From contig NZ_JARVSD010000007.1 in NCBI RefSeq assembly GCF_030209445.1, forward strand, positions 248,001 through 312,000: a stretch of 64,000 bases of DNA, read 5' to 3'. Source of the DNA: Promicromonospora sp. MEB111 (GTDB lineage: Bacteria > Actinomycetota > Actinomycetes > Actinomycetales > Cellulomonadaceae). The position numbers and the translations under genes are program-made. Positions 37,365-44,457 of this stretch are shown one piece after another. A model generated the notes under the pieces. That model did no database searches, was not told the DNA's origin, and worked only from the letters and a program-made list of their open reading frames with translations. Numbering within the stretch: position 1 is the stretch's first letter; the number at the start of each line of letters is the position of its first letter.

Positions 37365-39007
37365 CACTCCTGCTCGATCCAGGCGTCGTGGAACAGCAGC
37401 CGGGAGGAGGCGTCGAAGGTGACGCCGTGCACGTCACCACGCACCCCGATCGACTGGGACAGCTCGAACAGCGGGACGGCGAGGCCCTGGTCGAGGATCG
37501 CCTCCTGCGCCTCGGCGGCGATCGCGTCGCGGGCGGCCGGGTCGGCCTCGCCGAGCTGCTCGTCGAGCAGCGGGTCCACGACGTCGTCGGGCTCGCGCAG
37601 GCTGAGGTTGCGCTGCGCGGTGGAGAACTGGGTGCGCAGGATGTCGGCGTCGGCCCGGGTGACGTTGTAGTAGTAGAAGTCGTAGTCGCCGGAGTCCTGG
37701 GCGACGGTCTGCTCGGGGGCGGTGAGCTGGCGGAGCGTGAGGTCCACTCCGACGGCGCGCAGCTGCTGGGCCACCAGCTCCAGCACCGGCCCGCTGCCGG
37801 TGAACACCGGGGTGTAGGTCACCTCGATCTCCAGCGGCTCACCGTCCTTCTCGCGGATGCCGTCCGGGCCGAGGGTCCACCCGGCGTCGTCGAGGATGCG
37901 GCCGGCCTCCTCGGGGTCGAACGCGAGCCGGTCGGACAGGTCGGCGTAACCGGGTGTGGTGGACGCGAGGATGCCCGTGGCCGGCTCGAACGCGTCCGAC
38001 AGCACGGTGTCGACCAGCTCCTGGCGGTCGATCGCCAGGAGGAGGGCGCGGCGCACCTCGACGTCGTCCAGGGGCGCGCGGGTCAGGTTGGGTTGCAGCA
38101 CGAACGGCACGCCCGGGTTGGCGCGGGTCAGCACCGCGCCGCCCGAGCCCTCGATCTGCGGCACGTCCTGCGGCAGCACGTCGCCGACGGCGTCGAACTG
38201 GTCGGACGCGAGCCCGCCGGCCCGCACCCCGGACTCCGGGACCACGGAGAACTCGACGCGCTCCAGGTAGGCGTCGCCGTCGTGCTCGGCCGACGCGGGT
38301 GCCCAGTCGTAGCCCTCGCGGCGCGTGATCACGGCGCCCTGGTCCTGCGTGTAGCTGTCCAGGACGAACGGCCCCGAGCCGACGACGTCGCCCTGCAGCC
38401 GCTCGGCCGGGTCCACGTCCGCCGTCTCCGCGGCCAGGATCGCGAGCGACACCGTCGAGGTGGCCTGCAGGAACTGCGCGTTCGGCTCGTCGAAGACGAC
38501 GGTCGCGGTGCTCTCGTCGGGCACCTCGGTCTGCTCGTAGCCCGCGAGGTAGCTCGCCGCGAGCGGGGCGCTCGCCCCGAGGTCGCCAGCGATGGCGTCG
38601 AAGCTGGCCTTGACGTCGGCGGAGTCCAGCGCGCTGCCGTCGGAGAAGGTCACGCCGTCGCGCAGGTGGAACGTGAACCGGGTCAGGTCGTCGCTGACGT
38701 CCCAGCTCTCGGCGAGCCACGGCTGGATCTCGCCGGTGGTCGGGTCCTGGTCGGTCAGCGAGTCCGCGAGCTGCCGCGCCACGTAGATGCTGACGTTCGA
38801 GCCGACCTGCTGCGGGTCCACGCCCTGCGGCGCGGCCCCGAGCGCGAACCGGAGCGTGCCGCCCGGCGTCGGCTCGGCGGACGCGCTGCCCGAGGCGGTG
38901 TCGGGTCCGGCGCAGCCGGTCAGGGCGAGCGCGGCGGCCAGGACCGTGGCGACGGCCGGGGCGGCGACTGCTGTGGACGGCGTGCGGCGGGGGTGGTTCG
39001 GGACCAT
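37364..39007 (-). CDS. Dipeptide-type ABC transporter solute-binding lipoprotein
   Basis: A family-5 (DppA/OppA) binding protein of 547 residues. The signal peptide ends in lipobox LTGC (Cys32), and the domain shows GGTLRFALGAAPQGVDPQQ, the LAESWDVSDDLTRFTFHLRDGVTFSDG signature and VRRALLLAIDRQELVDTV. Ligands for this family include peptides, glutathione and opine-like molecules; here a sulfur-containing peptide is inferred from the Cys-rich leader. Start ATG 39007 has AGAGGA 7 nt upstream. It is the first large gene of the operon, 259 nt after the leader ORF. Confidence 0.93.
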   Translation of the reverse strand: MVPNHPRRTPSTAVAAPAVATVLAAALALTGCAGPDTASGSASAEPTPGGTLRFALGAAPQGVDPQQVGSNVSIYVARQLADSLTDQDPTTGEIQPWLAESWDVSDDLTRFTFHLRDGVTFSDGSALDSADVKASFDAIAGDLGASAPLAASYLAGYEQTEVPDESTATVVFDEPNAQFLQATSTVSLAILAAETADVDPAERLQGDVVGSGPFVLDSYTQDQGAVITRREGYDWAPASAEHDGDAYLERVEFSVVPESGVRAGGLASDQFDAVGDVLPQDVPQIEGSGGAVLTRANPGVPFVLQPNLTRAPLDDVEVRRALLLAIDRQELVDTVLSDAFEPATGILASTTPGYADLSDRLAFDPEEAGRILDDAGWTLGPDGIREKDGEPLEIEVTYTPVFTGSGPVLELVAQQLRAVGVDLTLRQLTAPEQTVAQDSGDYDFYYYNVTRADADILRTQFSTAQRNLSLREPDDVVDPLLDEQLGEADPAARDAIAAEAQEAILDQGLAVPLFELSQSIGVRGDVHGVTFDASSRLLFHDAWIEQE

Positions 39008-39266
39008 GGGGTTGTCCTCTCGGGGCACGGCGAGGCGGACCTGCGCGAGGGTGCACGAAGGTCCGTCACCGGAGGTGACGCGGGGGGCGAGGTGTGAGGG
39101 CGGGGTCGCGGCGCCGGGGTGCGGCATGCCGGCCCGGGCGGGTACGACGAGGAAGGGGTACGAGGAAGGGGTACGAGGAACGCGTACGACGAGGAACAGC
39201 CGCGAGGGGCCGTTCAGCGGGGGCGCCGCGAGGCGTTCCCCGGGGGCTGCGAGGTGTCGGGGGCCG
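39008..39266 (-). promoter_or_regulatory. C-rich attenuator-like leader after the Cys ORF
   Basis: The 259 nt between the leader ORF and the first binding-protein gene hold no gene. As RNA (minus strand) it is C-rich and contains four copies of a TTCCTCGT(CGT)AC unit (39141-39197), then a CGTCACC-GGA-GGTGACG hairpin (39064-39080) and the AGAGGA Shine-Dalgarno of the next gene. The UCCUC units could pair with that Shine-Dalgarno, or the C-rich stretch could serve as a Rho loading site when the leader ORF is translated to its end. This is inference. Confidence 0.5.
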
Positions 39267-39353
39267 TCAGCAGCCGGCGGGACAACACTCCTGGGCACGA
39301 CACATGGGGCGGGCGTGCGCGAACTGCACCGTGCCGTACATCGCTCGTGCCAT
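39267..39353 (-). CDS. Cysteine-rich leader peptide (28 aa)
   Basis: A 28-codon ORF starts at ATG 39353 with a strong GGAGGGAG Shine-Dalgarno and stops at 39267. Residues 18, 23, 24 and 28 are Cys (C-terminal MCRAQECCPAGC), so the ribosome must decode four Cys codons in the last 11. It lies between a good promoter and the importer/monooxygenase operon. Polycysteine leader ORFs are known in mycobacteria as cysteine-responsive attenuators. The same role is inferred: low Cys-tRNA stalls the ribosome and opens the operon. Confidence 0.78.
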   Translation of the reverse strand: MARAMYGTVQFAHARPMCRAQECCPAGC

Positions 39354-39376
39354 GTCGGTCTCCCTCCGATTCGAAT

Positions 39377-39397
39377 TCCCTATCGGACTGATAGGGA
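39377..39397. promoter_or_regulatory. Perfect inverted repeat in the operon leader
   Basis: TCCCTATC (39377-39384) and GATAGGGA (39390-39397) form an 8-bp perfect inverted repeat with a 5-bp centre. It lies just downstream of the predicted transcription start and upstream of the leader ORF. It is a candidate repressor operator, for example for a sulfur regulator of the Rrf2/CymR or LysR type, though the regulator is unknown. Confidence 0.6.
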
Positions 39398-39411
39398 TTC
39401 GGTATGCGGGG

Positions 39412-39440
39412 AAGTTACGGCCGCCCACGGGGCATGTCAA
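39412..39440 (-). promoter_or_regulatory. Sigma-70-type promoter of the organosulfur operon
   Basis: On the minus strand TTGACA (39435-39440) is followed after 17 bp by TAACTT (39412-39417). Transcription would start near 39405, giving a leader of about 50 nt before the Cys-rich ORF. It lies in the gap after yvcK, which also has a small GGACGG...CCGTCC hairpin (39468-39489) that may end the yvcK transcript. Confidence 0.75.
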
Positions 39441-39526
39441 CGGTGTCCACGAAGGGTCTCGCATCGCGGACGGAGCCGGCTCGCCGTCCTGCCCCACCGA
39501 CGTCCGGCCCCGCGTCGAACCGCAGG

Positions 39527-40537
39527 TCAGACGTCGCCGTAGACGCCCTCGAACACGTCCCGGTACGCGGCGGCCAGGCGCAGCCCGTCGTGCCGGGCGG
39601 TGTCGTCGCCGCGGCGCACCTGGCGCATGATCACGCGCGCGCCCATCGACGCGGCCGCGGCCTCCAGCGCCGCGACGTCCTCGACCGCGGACGGGTCGGC
39701 CAGCACGGCGTCGATCCGCAGGCCGGGCGCGTGCTTGTGCAGGGCCTCCAGGTGGTCGACGGCGGTCAGACCCGCCGTCTCGCCGTTCTCGGCGGAGAGG
39801 TTGAGCGTGACGCAGCGGCGCGCCTTGGTGACGTGCAGGGCGTCCGCGAGGGCGGGCACCAGCAGGTGGACCAGCACCGACGAGTACCAGGACCCGGGGC
39901 CGAGGACCACCCAGTCGGCGTCGAGCACCGCCTGGACGGCCTCCGGGGACGCCGGCGGGTCGGCGGGCAGGAGGCGCAGCTGCTCGATCCGGCCCTCGGT
40001 CACGGCGACCTTGCTCTGCCCGATCACGGTCTCCAGCGGCGCCTCCGGCTCGCCGGGCACCGCGGTGTGCCGCACGTCGGCCTCGACCACCAGCGGCACC
40101 GACGCCATCGGCAGCACGCGCCCGCGCGCGCCGAGCAGGCGGCCCACCCAGTCCAGCCCCTCGACCGGGTCCCCGAGCAGCTCCCACAGCGCCACGATGA
40201 GCAGGTTGCCCATGGCGTGGTTGTCCAGCTCGCCCGACGACGAGAACCGGTGCTGCAGCATCGCGCTCCAGGTCCGGCCCCACTCGGAGTCGTCGCACAG
40301 GGCTGCGAGCGCCATCCGCAGGTCACCGGGAGGCAGCACGTCCAGCTCCTCGCGCAGCCGGCCGGACGAGCCGCCGTCGTCGGCCACCGTCACGACGGCC
40401 GTGAGGCGGTCCGACATGAGCCGCAGCGCGGACAGGCTGGCGGACAGGCCGTGGCCGCCGCCGAGGGCGACGACCGACGGGTTCTTGCTCCACTCCGGGG
40501 CGGGGACGTCGGGCACCCCCGGCGCGTGCGGGATCAT
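39527..40537 (-). CDS. yvcK: YvcK/CofD-like gluconeogenesis factor
   Basis: YvcK binds UDP-sugars and is needed for growth on gluconeogenic carbon and for cell-wall homeostasis in Gram-positives. The 336-residue protein has the nucleotide-binding VVALGGGHGLSASLSALR, the TVADDGGSSGRLREEL motif and WVVLGPGSWYSSVLVHLL. Its ATG overlaps the rapZ stop (ATGA). It is downstream of uvrC-rapZ as usual, but whiA, its normal next gene, is displaced by the accessory block. Confidence 0.95.
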   Translation of the reverse strand: MIPHAPGVPDVPAPEWSKNPSVVALGGGHGLSASLSALRLMSDRLTAVVTVADDGGSSGRLREELDVLPPGDLRMALAALCDDSEWGRTWSAMLQHRFSSSGELDNHAMGNLLIVALWELLGDPVEGLDWVGRLLGARGRVLPMASVPLVVEADVRHTAVPGEPEAPLETVIGQSKVAVTEGRIEQLRLLPADPPASPEAVQAVLDADWVVLGPGSWYSSVLVHLLVPALADALHVTKARRCVTLNLSAENGETAGLTAVDHLEALHKHAPGLRIDAVLADPSAVEDVAALEAAAASMGARVIMRQVRRGDDTARHDGLRLAAAYRDVFEGVYGDV

Positions 40538-41472
40538 TCGCGGCCCAGGTCACGCGCCGAGACGGAGACGAGCTGCCCGCGGGCGCGCAGGCGCTCGGCG
40601 ATGGCGTCGGACATGGCGACGGACCGGTGCTTTCCGCCCGTGCATCCCACGGCGATGGTCACGTAACGCTTCTCCTCGTTGAGGTAGCCGGCGAGCACCG
40701 GTGCCAGGGCCTCGACGTAGCGGTCCGCGAACTCGACGGCGCCCGGGCGGGCGAGGACGTAGTCGCGTACCGGCTGGTCACGCCCCGTCAGGTGCCGCAG
40801 CTCGGTGATCCAGTACGGGTTGGCCAGGAACCGTACGTCCACCACGTGGTCCGCGTCCAGAGGGATGCCGTACTTGAACCCGAACGAGATCACGTTGATG
40901 CGCAGCTGCTCGGTCGCGTCGTGCGCGAGCCAGGCGCGGATCTCCCGGGCGAGGTCGTGCACGGACAGGTCGGAGGTGTCGATCCGCAGGTCGGCGCGCT
41001 CGGCGAGGGTCGCGACCACGGAGCGCTCCTCGGCGATGCCGTCCAGGATCCGGCCGTCGCCCTGCAGCGGGTGCGGGCGGCGCACCTGCTCGAAGCGGCG
41101 CACCAGCACCTCGTCGCTCGCGTCCAGGAACAGGATCCGGTAGGCCACCCCGGCCTCCGTCATGTGCACGAGCACCTTGTCCAGCTCCGAGAAGAACTGG
41201 CGGCCGCGCACGTCCACGACCACGGCGACGCGCTCGATGCTGGACCCCTTGGCCATGAGGTCGACCAGGGGCACCAGCATCATGGGCGGCAGGTTGTCGA
41301 CCACGTACCAGTCGAGGTCCTCCAGCACCGCGGCGGCCCGGGACCGGCCGGCGCCGGACATCCCGGTGATCACCAGGACCTGCGGGTCGCTGCGCTCGGG
41401 GGTGTGCGTGGCGGCCTCGACCGCGGCGATTCCCTCGGGGGCCGTGGTGGGGGACGGCTCGGTGTTGCTCAT
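40534..41472 (-). CDS. rapZ: RNase adapter protein RapZ (YvcJ)
   Basis: RapZ-family P-loop nucleotidase (312 aa). The P-loop is VITGMSGAGRSRAAAVLED, in which the usual Lys of GxGKS is Arg, as is common in actinobacterial members. Other conserved parts are YVVDNLPP, FLDASDEVLVRRF, SFGFKYGIPLDADHVVDVRFLANP and GCTGGKHRSV. ATG 41472 (AGGTGCC before it) is preferred over an ATG 4 codons earlier. It lies 19 bp after uvrC. Confidence 0.94.
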   Translation of the reverse strand: MSNTEPSPTTAPEGIAAVEAATHTPERSDPQVLVITGMSGAGRSRAAAVLEDLDWYVVDNLPPMMLVPLVDLMAKGSSIERVAVVVDVRGRQFFSELDKVLVHMTEAGVAYRILFLDASDEVLVRRFEQVRRPHPLQGDGRILDGIAEERSVVATLAERADLRIDTSDLSVHDLAREIRAWLAHDATEQLRINVISFGFKYGIPLDADHVVDVRFLANPYWITELRHLTGRDQPVRDYVLARPGAVEFADRYVEALAPVLAGYLNEEKRYVTIAVGCTGGKHRSVAMSDAIAERLRARGQLVSVSARDLGRE

Positions 41473-41491
41473 GGCACCTAGCATGCCAGCG

Positions 41492-43483
41492 TCAGGCCTT
41501 GAGGGCGGCCACGACGGCCGCGGCCGTCGTGGTCCCCATGCCCCGCACGCTGGCGATCTCCTCGACGCTCGCCGCCTTGAGCCGCTTGAGCGACCCGAAG
41601 TGGGTGAGCAGCACCTTCTTGCGGGCCGGCCCGAGCCCCGGGACGTCGTCGAGCACGGAGGCGGTCATGCCCTTGCTGCGCCGGCGGCGGTGCTGCGTGA
41701 TCGCGAACCGGTGGGCCTCGTCGCGGACGCGCTGCAGCAGGTACAGGCCCTCGCTGGAGCGCTGCAGGATGACCGGGTACTCCTCGCCGGGCAGCCACAC
41801 CTCCTCCAGGCGCTTGGCCAGGCCGCAGAGCGCGACGTCGGTGATGCCGAGCTCGTCCATCGCCTTCTTGGCGGCGGCGACCTGGGGCGGCCCGCCGTCG
41901 ACCACCACGAGGCTCGGCGGATAGGCGAACCGGGCCTTCTCCTCCGGCGCGTCGGCGGCGACCTCGCCGCCCGGCAGCGCGCCGGGCAGGGCGCCGGCGG
42001 GATCCTCGTCCGCGCGGTCCTCCCCCGCCGAGATCTCGACGTCGTTGGCCTTGAGCCGGTCGGTCAGGTACCGCTTGAAGCGGCGCGTGATGACCTCGTG
42101 CATGGCCTGCGTGTCGTCGCGGGCGCCGTCGCCGTCCGACCCGCGGATGCTGAACGAGCGGTACTCGCTCTTGCGGGGCAGCCCGTCCTCGAAGACCACC
42201 ATGGACGCGGACTGGTAGGTGCCCTGGGTGTGCGAGATGTCGTAGCACTCGATACGCAGGGGCGCCGACTCCAGGTCGAGCGCCTCCTGGATCTCGCGCA
42301 GCGCCTGGCTGCGGGTCGTGAGGTCGCCCGCGCGGCGGGTGCGGTGCAGCACCAGCGCGTGCTCGGCGTTCTTGCGGACGGTCTCCGCGAGCTCCTTCTT
42401 GTCGCCACGCTGCGGCACGCGCACGTCCACGCGCGAGCCGCGCAGGCCCGTGAGCCACGCGCCCACCTGGTCCAGGTCGGGCGGCAGCACCGGGACGAGC
42501 ACCTCCCGGGGCACGGCGTCGCGGGCCTCGGGACCGCTCAGGTCCTGGTCGGACCCGTACACCTGCTGCAGCAGGTGCTCCACGAGCTCGCCGTCGCTGA
42601 TGTCCTCGACCTTCTCGACCACCCAGCCGCGCTGGCCGCGGATGCGGCCGCCGCGCACGTGGAAGACCTGGACGGCGGCCTCCAGCTCGTCGCCCACCAG
42701 CGCGAACACGTCGGCGTCCGTGGCGTCGCCCAGCACCACCGCGTTCTTCTCGGTGGCGCGCCGCAGCGCCTCGATGTCGTCGCGCAGGCGGGCCGCCTGC
42801 TCGTACTCCATCTCGGCGGCGGCCTCCTGCATGCGCTTGGTGAGCCGGCGCTCGAACTTGGCGGTGTCGCCCGCCATGAAGTCGCAGAAGTCCAGGACCA
42901 GCGCGCGGTGGTCGTCCACGCTGATGCGGCCCACGCACGGCGCCGAGCACTTGTCGATGTACCCGAGCAGGCACGGACGTCCCGACTGGCCCGCCCGCTT
43001 GTAGACCCCCGCGGAGCAGGTGCGGATGGGGAACACCCGCAGCAGCAGGTCGAGGGTCTCCCGGATGGCCCAGGCGTGCCCGTACGGCCCGAAGTACCGG
43101 GTGCCCTTGCGCTTGGCCCCGCGCATCACCTGGGCGCGTGGCACCTCCTCACCGAGGGTCACCGCGAGGTACGGGTACGACTTGTCGTCCCGGTACTTCA
43201 CGTTGAACCGCGGGTCGTACTGCTGGATCCAGGTGAACTCCAGGGCGAGCGCCTCGACCTCGGTGCCCACCACCGTCCACTCGACCGACGCCGCGGTGGT
43301 CACCATCCGCTGCGTGCGCTCGTGCAGGTGCGCCACGTCCTGGAAGTAGTTCGCCAGGCGCTGGCGCAGGTTCTTCGCCTTGCCCACGTAGATGACCCGG
43401 CCGTGCTCGTCGCGGAACCGGTAGACACCGGGCGACGTCGGGATCTCTCCCGCCTTGGGTCTATAGGTTGCTGGATCCGCCAT
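41492..43483 (-). CDS. uvrC: Excinuclease ABC subunit C
   Basis: UvrC makes both incisions in nucleotide excision repair. The 663-residue protein has the N-terminal GIY-YIG domain (PGVYRF...[14 protein letters not shown]), a Cys cluster ([10 protein letters not shown]), the UVR domain, the RNase H-like domain ([24 protein letters not shown]) and C-terminal helix-hairpin-helix repeats. There is no Shine-Dalgarno; the ATG lies exactly 6 nt after a TAGGTT -10 box of a DNA-damage promoter, so translation is probably leaderless. Confidence 0.97.
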   Translation of the reverse strand: MADPATYRPKAGEIPTSPGVYRFRDEHGRVIYVGKAKNLRQRLANYFQDVAHLHERTQRMVTTAASVEWTVVGTEVEALALEFTWIQQYDPRFNVKYRDDKSYPYLAVTLGEEVPRAQVMRGAKRKGTRYFGPYGHAWAIRETLDLLLRVFPIRTCSAGVYKRAGQSGRPCLLGYIDKCSAPCVGRISVDDHRALVLDFCDFMAGDTAKFERRLTKRMQEAAAEMEYEQAARLRDDIEALRRATEKNAVVLGDATDADVFALVGDELEAAVQVFHVRGGRIRGQRGWVVEKVEDISDGELVEHLLQQVYGSDQDLSGPEARDAVPREVLVPVLPPDLDQVGAWLTGLRGSRVDVRVPQRGDKKELAETVRKNAEHALVLHRTRRAGDLTTRSQALREIQEALDLESAPLRIECYDISHTQGTYQSASMVVFEDGLPRKSEYRSFSIRGSDGDGARDDTQAMHEVITRRFKRYLTDRLKANDVEISAGEDRADEDPAGALPGALPGGEVAADAPEEKARFAYPPSLVVVDGGPPQVAAAKKAMDELGITDVALCGLAKRLEEVWLPGEEYPVILQRSSEGLYLLQRVRDEAHRFAITQHRRRRSKGMTASVLDDVPGLGPARKKVLLTHFGSLKRLKAASVEEIASVRGMGTTTAAAVVAALKA

Positions 43484-43512
43484 GGCACCAACCTATGCGC
43501 TGCCACTGACAA
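43484..43512 (-). promoter_or_regulatory. RecA-NDp/PafBC-type promoter of uvrC, leaderless
   Basis: On the minus strand TTGTCAGTGG (43503-43512), 7 bp, TAGGTT (43490-43495) and 6 nt precede the uvrC ATG. The decamer is a perfect match to the LexA-independent DNA-damage promoter of Actinobacteria activated by PafBC. uvrA and uvrB have the same layout. Confidence 0.85.
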
Positions 43513-43579
43513 CCTGGACCGATGACGCGGACGACGACCCGGGCCGACGACGCCCGTGGCGCGGCCGGCGCCGCCCCGG

Positions 43580-44065
43580 TCAGGCGGGGACGGCGAGCGG
43601 CACGGGCGCGACGTGTATCGGGAAGTTGACCGAGCGCGCGATGAAGCACATCGCGTGCGCCTTGTGGTGCAGGGCGGCCACGTGCTCGTCCGTCGCGAGC
43701 TCGCCCGCGTCCGCCACGACCCGCGGGTGCAGCGTCACGTCCGTGAACGCGCCCTCGCCCCGCGACTCGACGCGCATCGTGCCCGTCGCCGCGTCCGAGT
43801 ACTCCCGCACGATCAGCCCCGACTCGGCCGCCAGGTGCAGGAACCACAGCATGTGGCACTGGCTCAGGCTGACGACGAACAGCTCCTCGGGGTTGTACCG
43901 GCCCGGGTCGCCCCGGAACGCCGGGTCGGCCGAGCCCAGGAGGGGCGGCTTGTGCGCCAGGTCGATCTCGTGGTCGCGCGAGTACGCGGTGTACGACGAC
44001 GTACCCGTGTCCCCCGCGCCCGTCCACCGCACCGTCACGGCGTAGTCATGCGTGGCTCCGCTCAT
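43580..44065 (-). CDS. OsmC/Ohr-family peroxiredoxin-like protein
   Basis: A 161-residue OsmC-fold protein, family of Cys-based organic hydroperoxide reductases. Both redox Cys are present: the first in LSQCHMLWFLHLAAESG and the second in AHAMCFIARSVNFP. The starting GDPGRYNPEELFVV matches the family. I use ATG 44065, with AGGG upstream; a GTG three codons earlier exists. It lies downstream of a small unknown gene and upstream of the uvrC promoter. Confidence 0.88.
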   Translation of the reverse strand: MSGATHDYAVTVRWTGAGDTGTSSYTAYSRDHEIDLAHKPPLLGSADPAFRGDPGRYNPEELFVVSLSQCHMLWFLHLAAESGLIVREYSDAATGTMRVESRGEGAFTDVTLHPRVVADAGELATDEHVAALHHKAHAMCFIARSVNFPIHVAPVPLAVPA

Positions 44066-44128
44066 GCTGCTCACCCTAGCCGTGCGGGGTGACGAGGGCC
44101 ACGCCTCTCGGGCGGCCGCGCCGGCCGG

Positions 44129-44428
44129 TCAGGCCGCCGGGACCTGGCGGACCGTGACCGCGCTCTGCTCCTTCGGCGTGCGCCCGCCCTCCACCCCGAC
44201 GAGCTCCAGCGCGCCCTCGCCGAACAGGTCCACGCGGTCGCCGACGACGGCGTCGACCGTGGCCCGCCGCCCGTCGTCGGACCGCACCAGGAGGCGCGCC
44301 GTCGGCACGCCGTCGCGCGGCCCGGCGACCATGACGCCCACGCGCGTGGCGCCGAACCGCGCCTGCGCGCTCTGCTTCACCCGCACGACGGGACCCGCGC
44401 CCGCGCCCGGGCCCGTGTCGTCGGCCAC
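44129..44428 (-). CDS. Small protein following the WXG100-calpain gene
   Basis: A 99-residue protein I do not recognise. It is predicted to be beta-rich (repeated VRVKQSAQARFG, VGVMVAGPRDG, ARLLVRSDDGR, VDAVVGDRVDLFG), with no signal peptide or membrane segment. GTG 44428 with GAGAGGGG upstream is the best start; a GTG at 44461 that overlaps the preceding stop would add 11 residues. Its close linkage to the predicted secreted protease makes an inhibitor, immunity or chaperone role possible, but nothing in the sequence proves it. Confidence 0.6.
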   Translation of the reverse strand: MADDTGPGAGAGPVVRVKQSAQARFGATRVGVMVAGPRDGVPTARLLVRSDDGRRATVDAVVGDRVDLFGEGALELVGVEGGRTPKEQSAVTVRQVPAA

Positions 44429-44457
44429 GGCAGCCCCTCTCCCTCGCTCGACGGCGG

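Noticed and set aside
39421-39526. Attachment site or tRNA remnant at the edge of the accessory block
   Set aside because: No tRNA-like sequence and no matching direct repeat near 23437-23548 could be found by eye.
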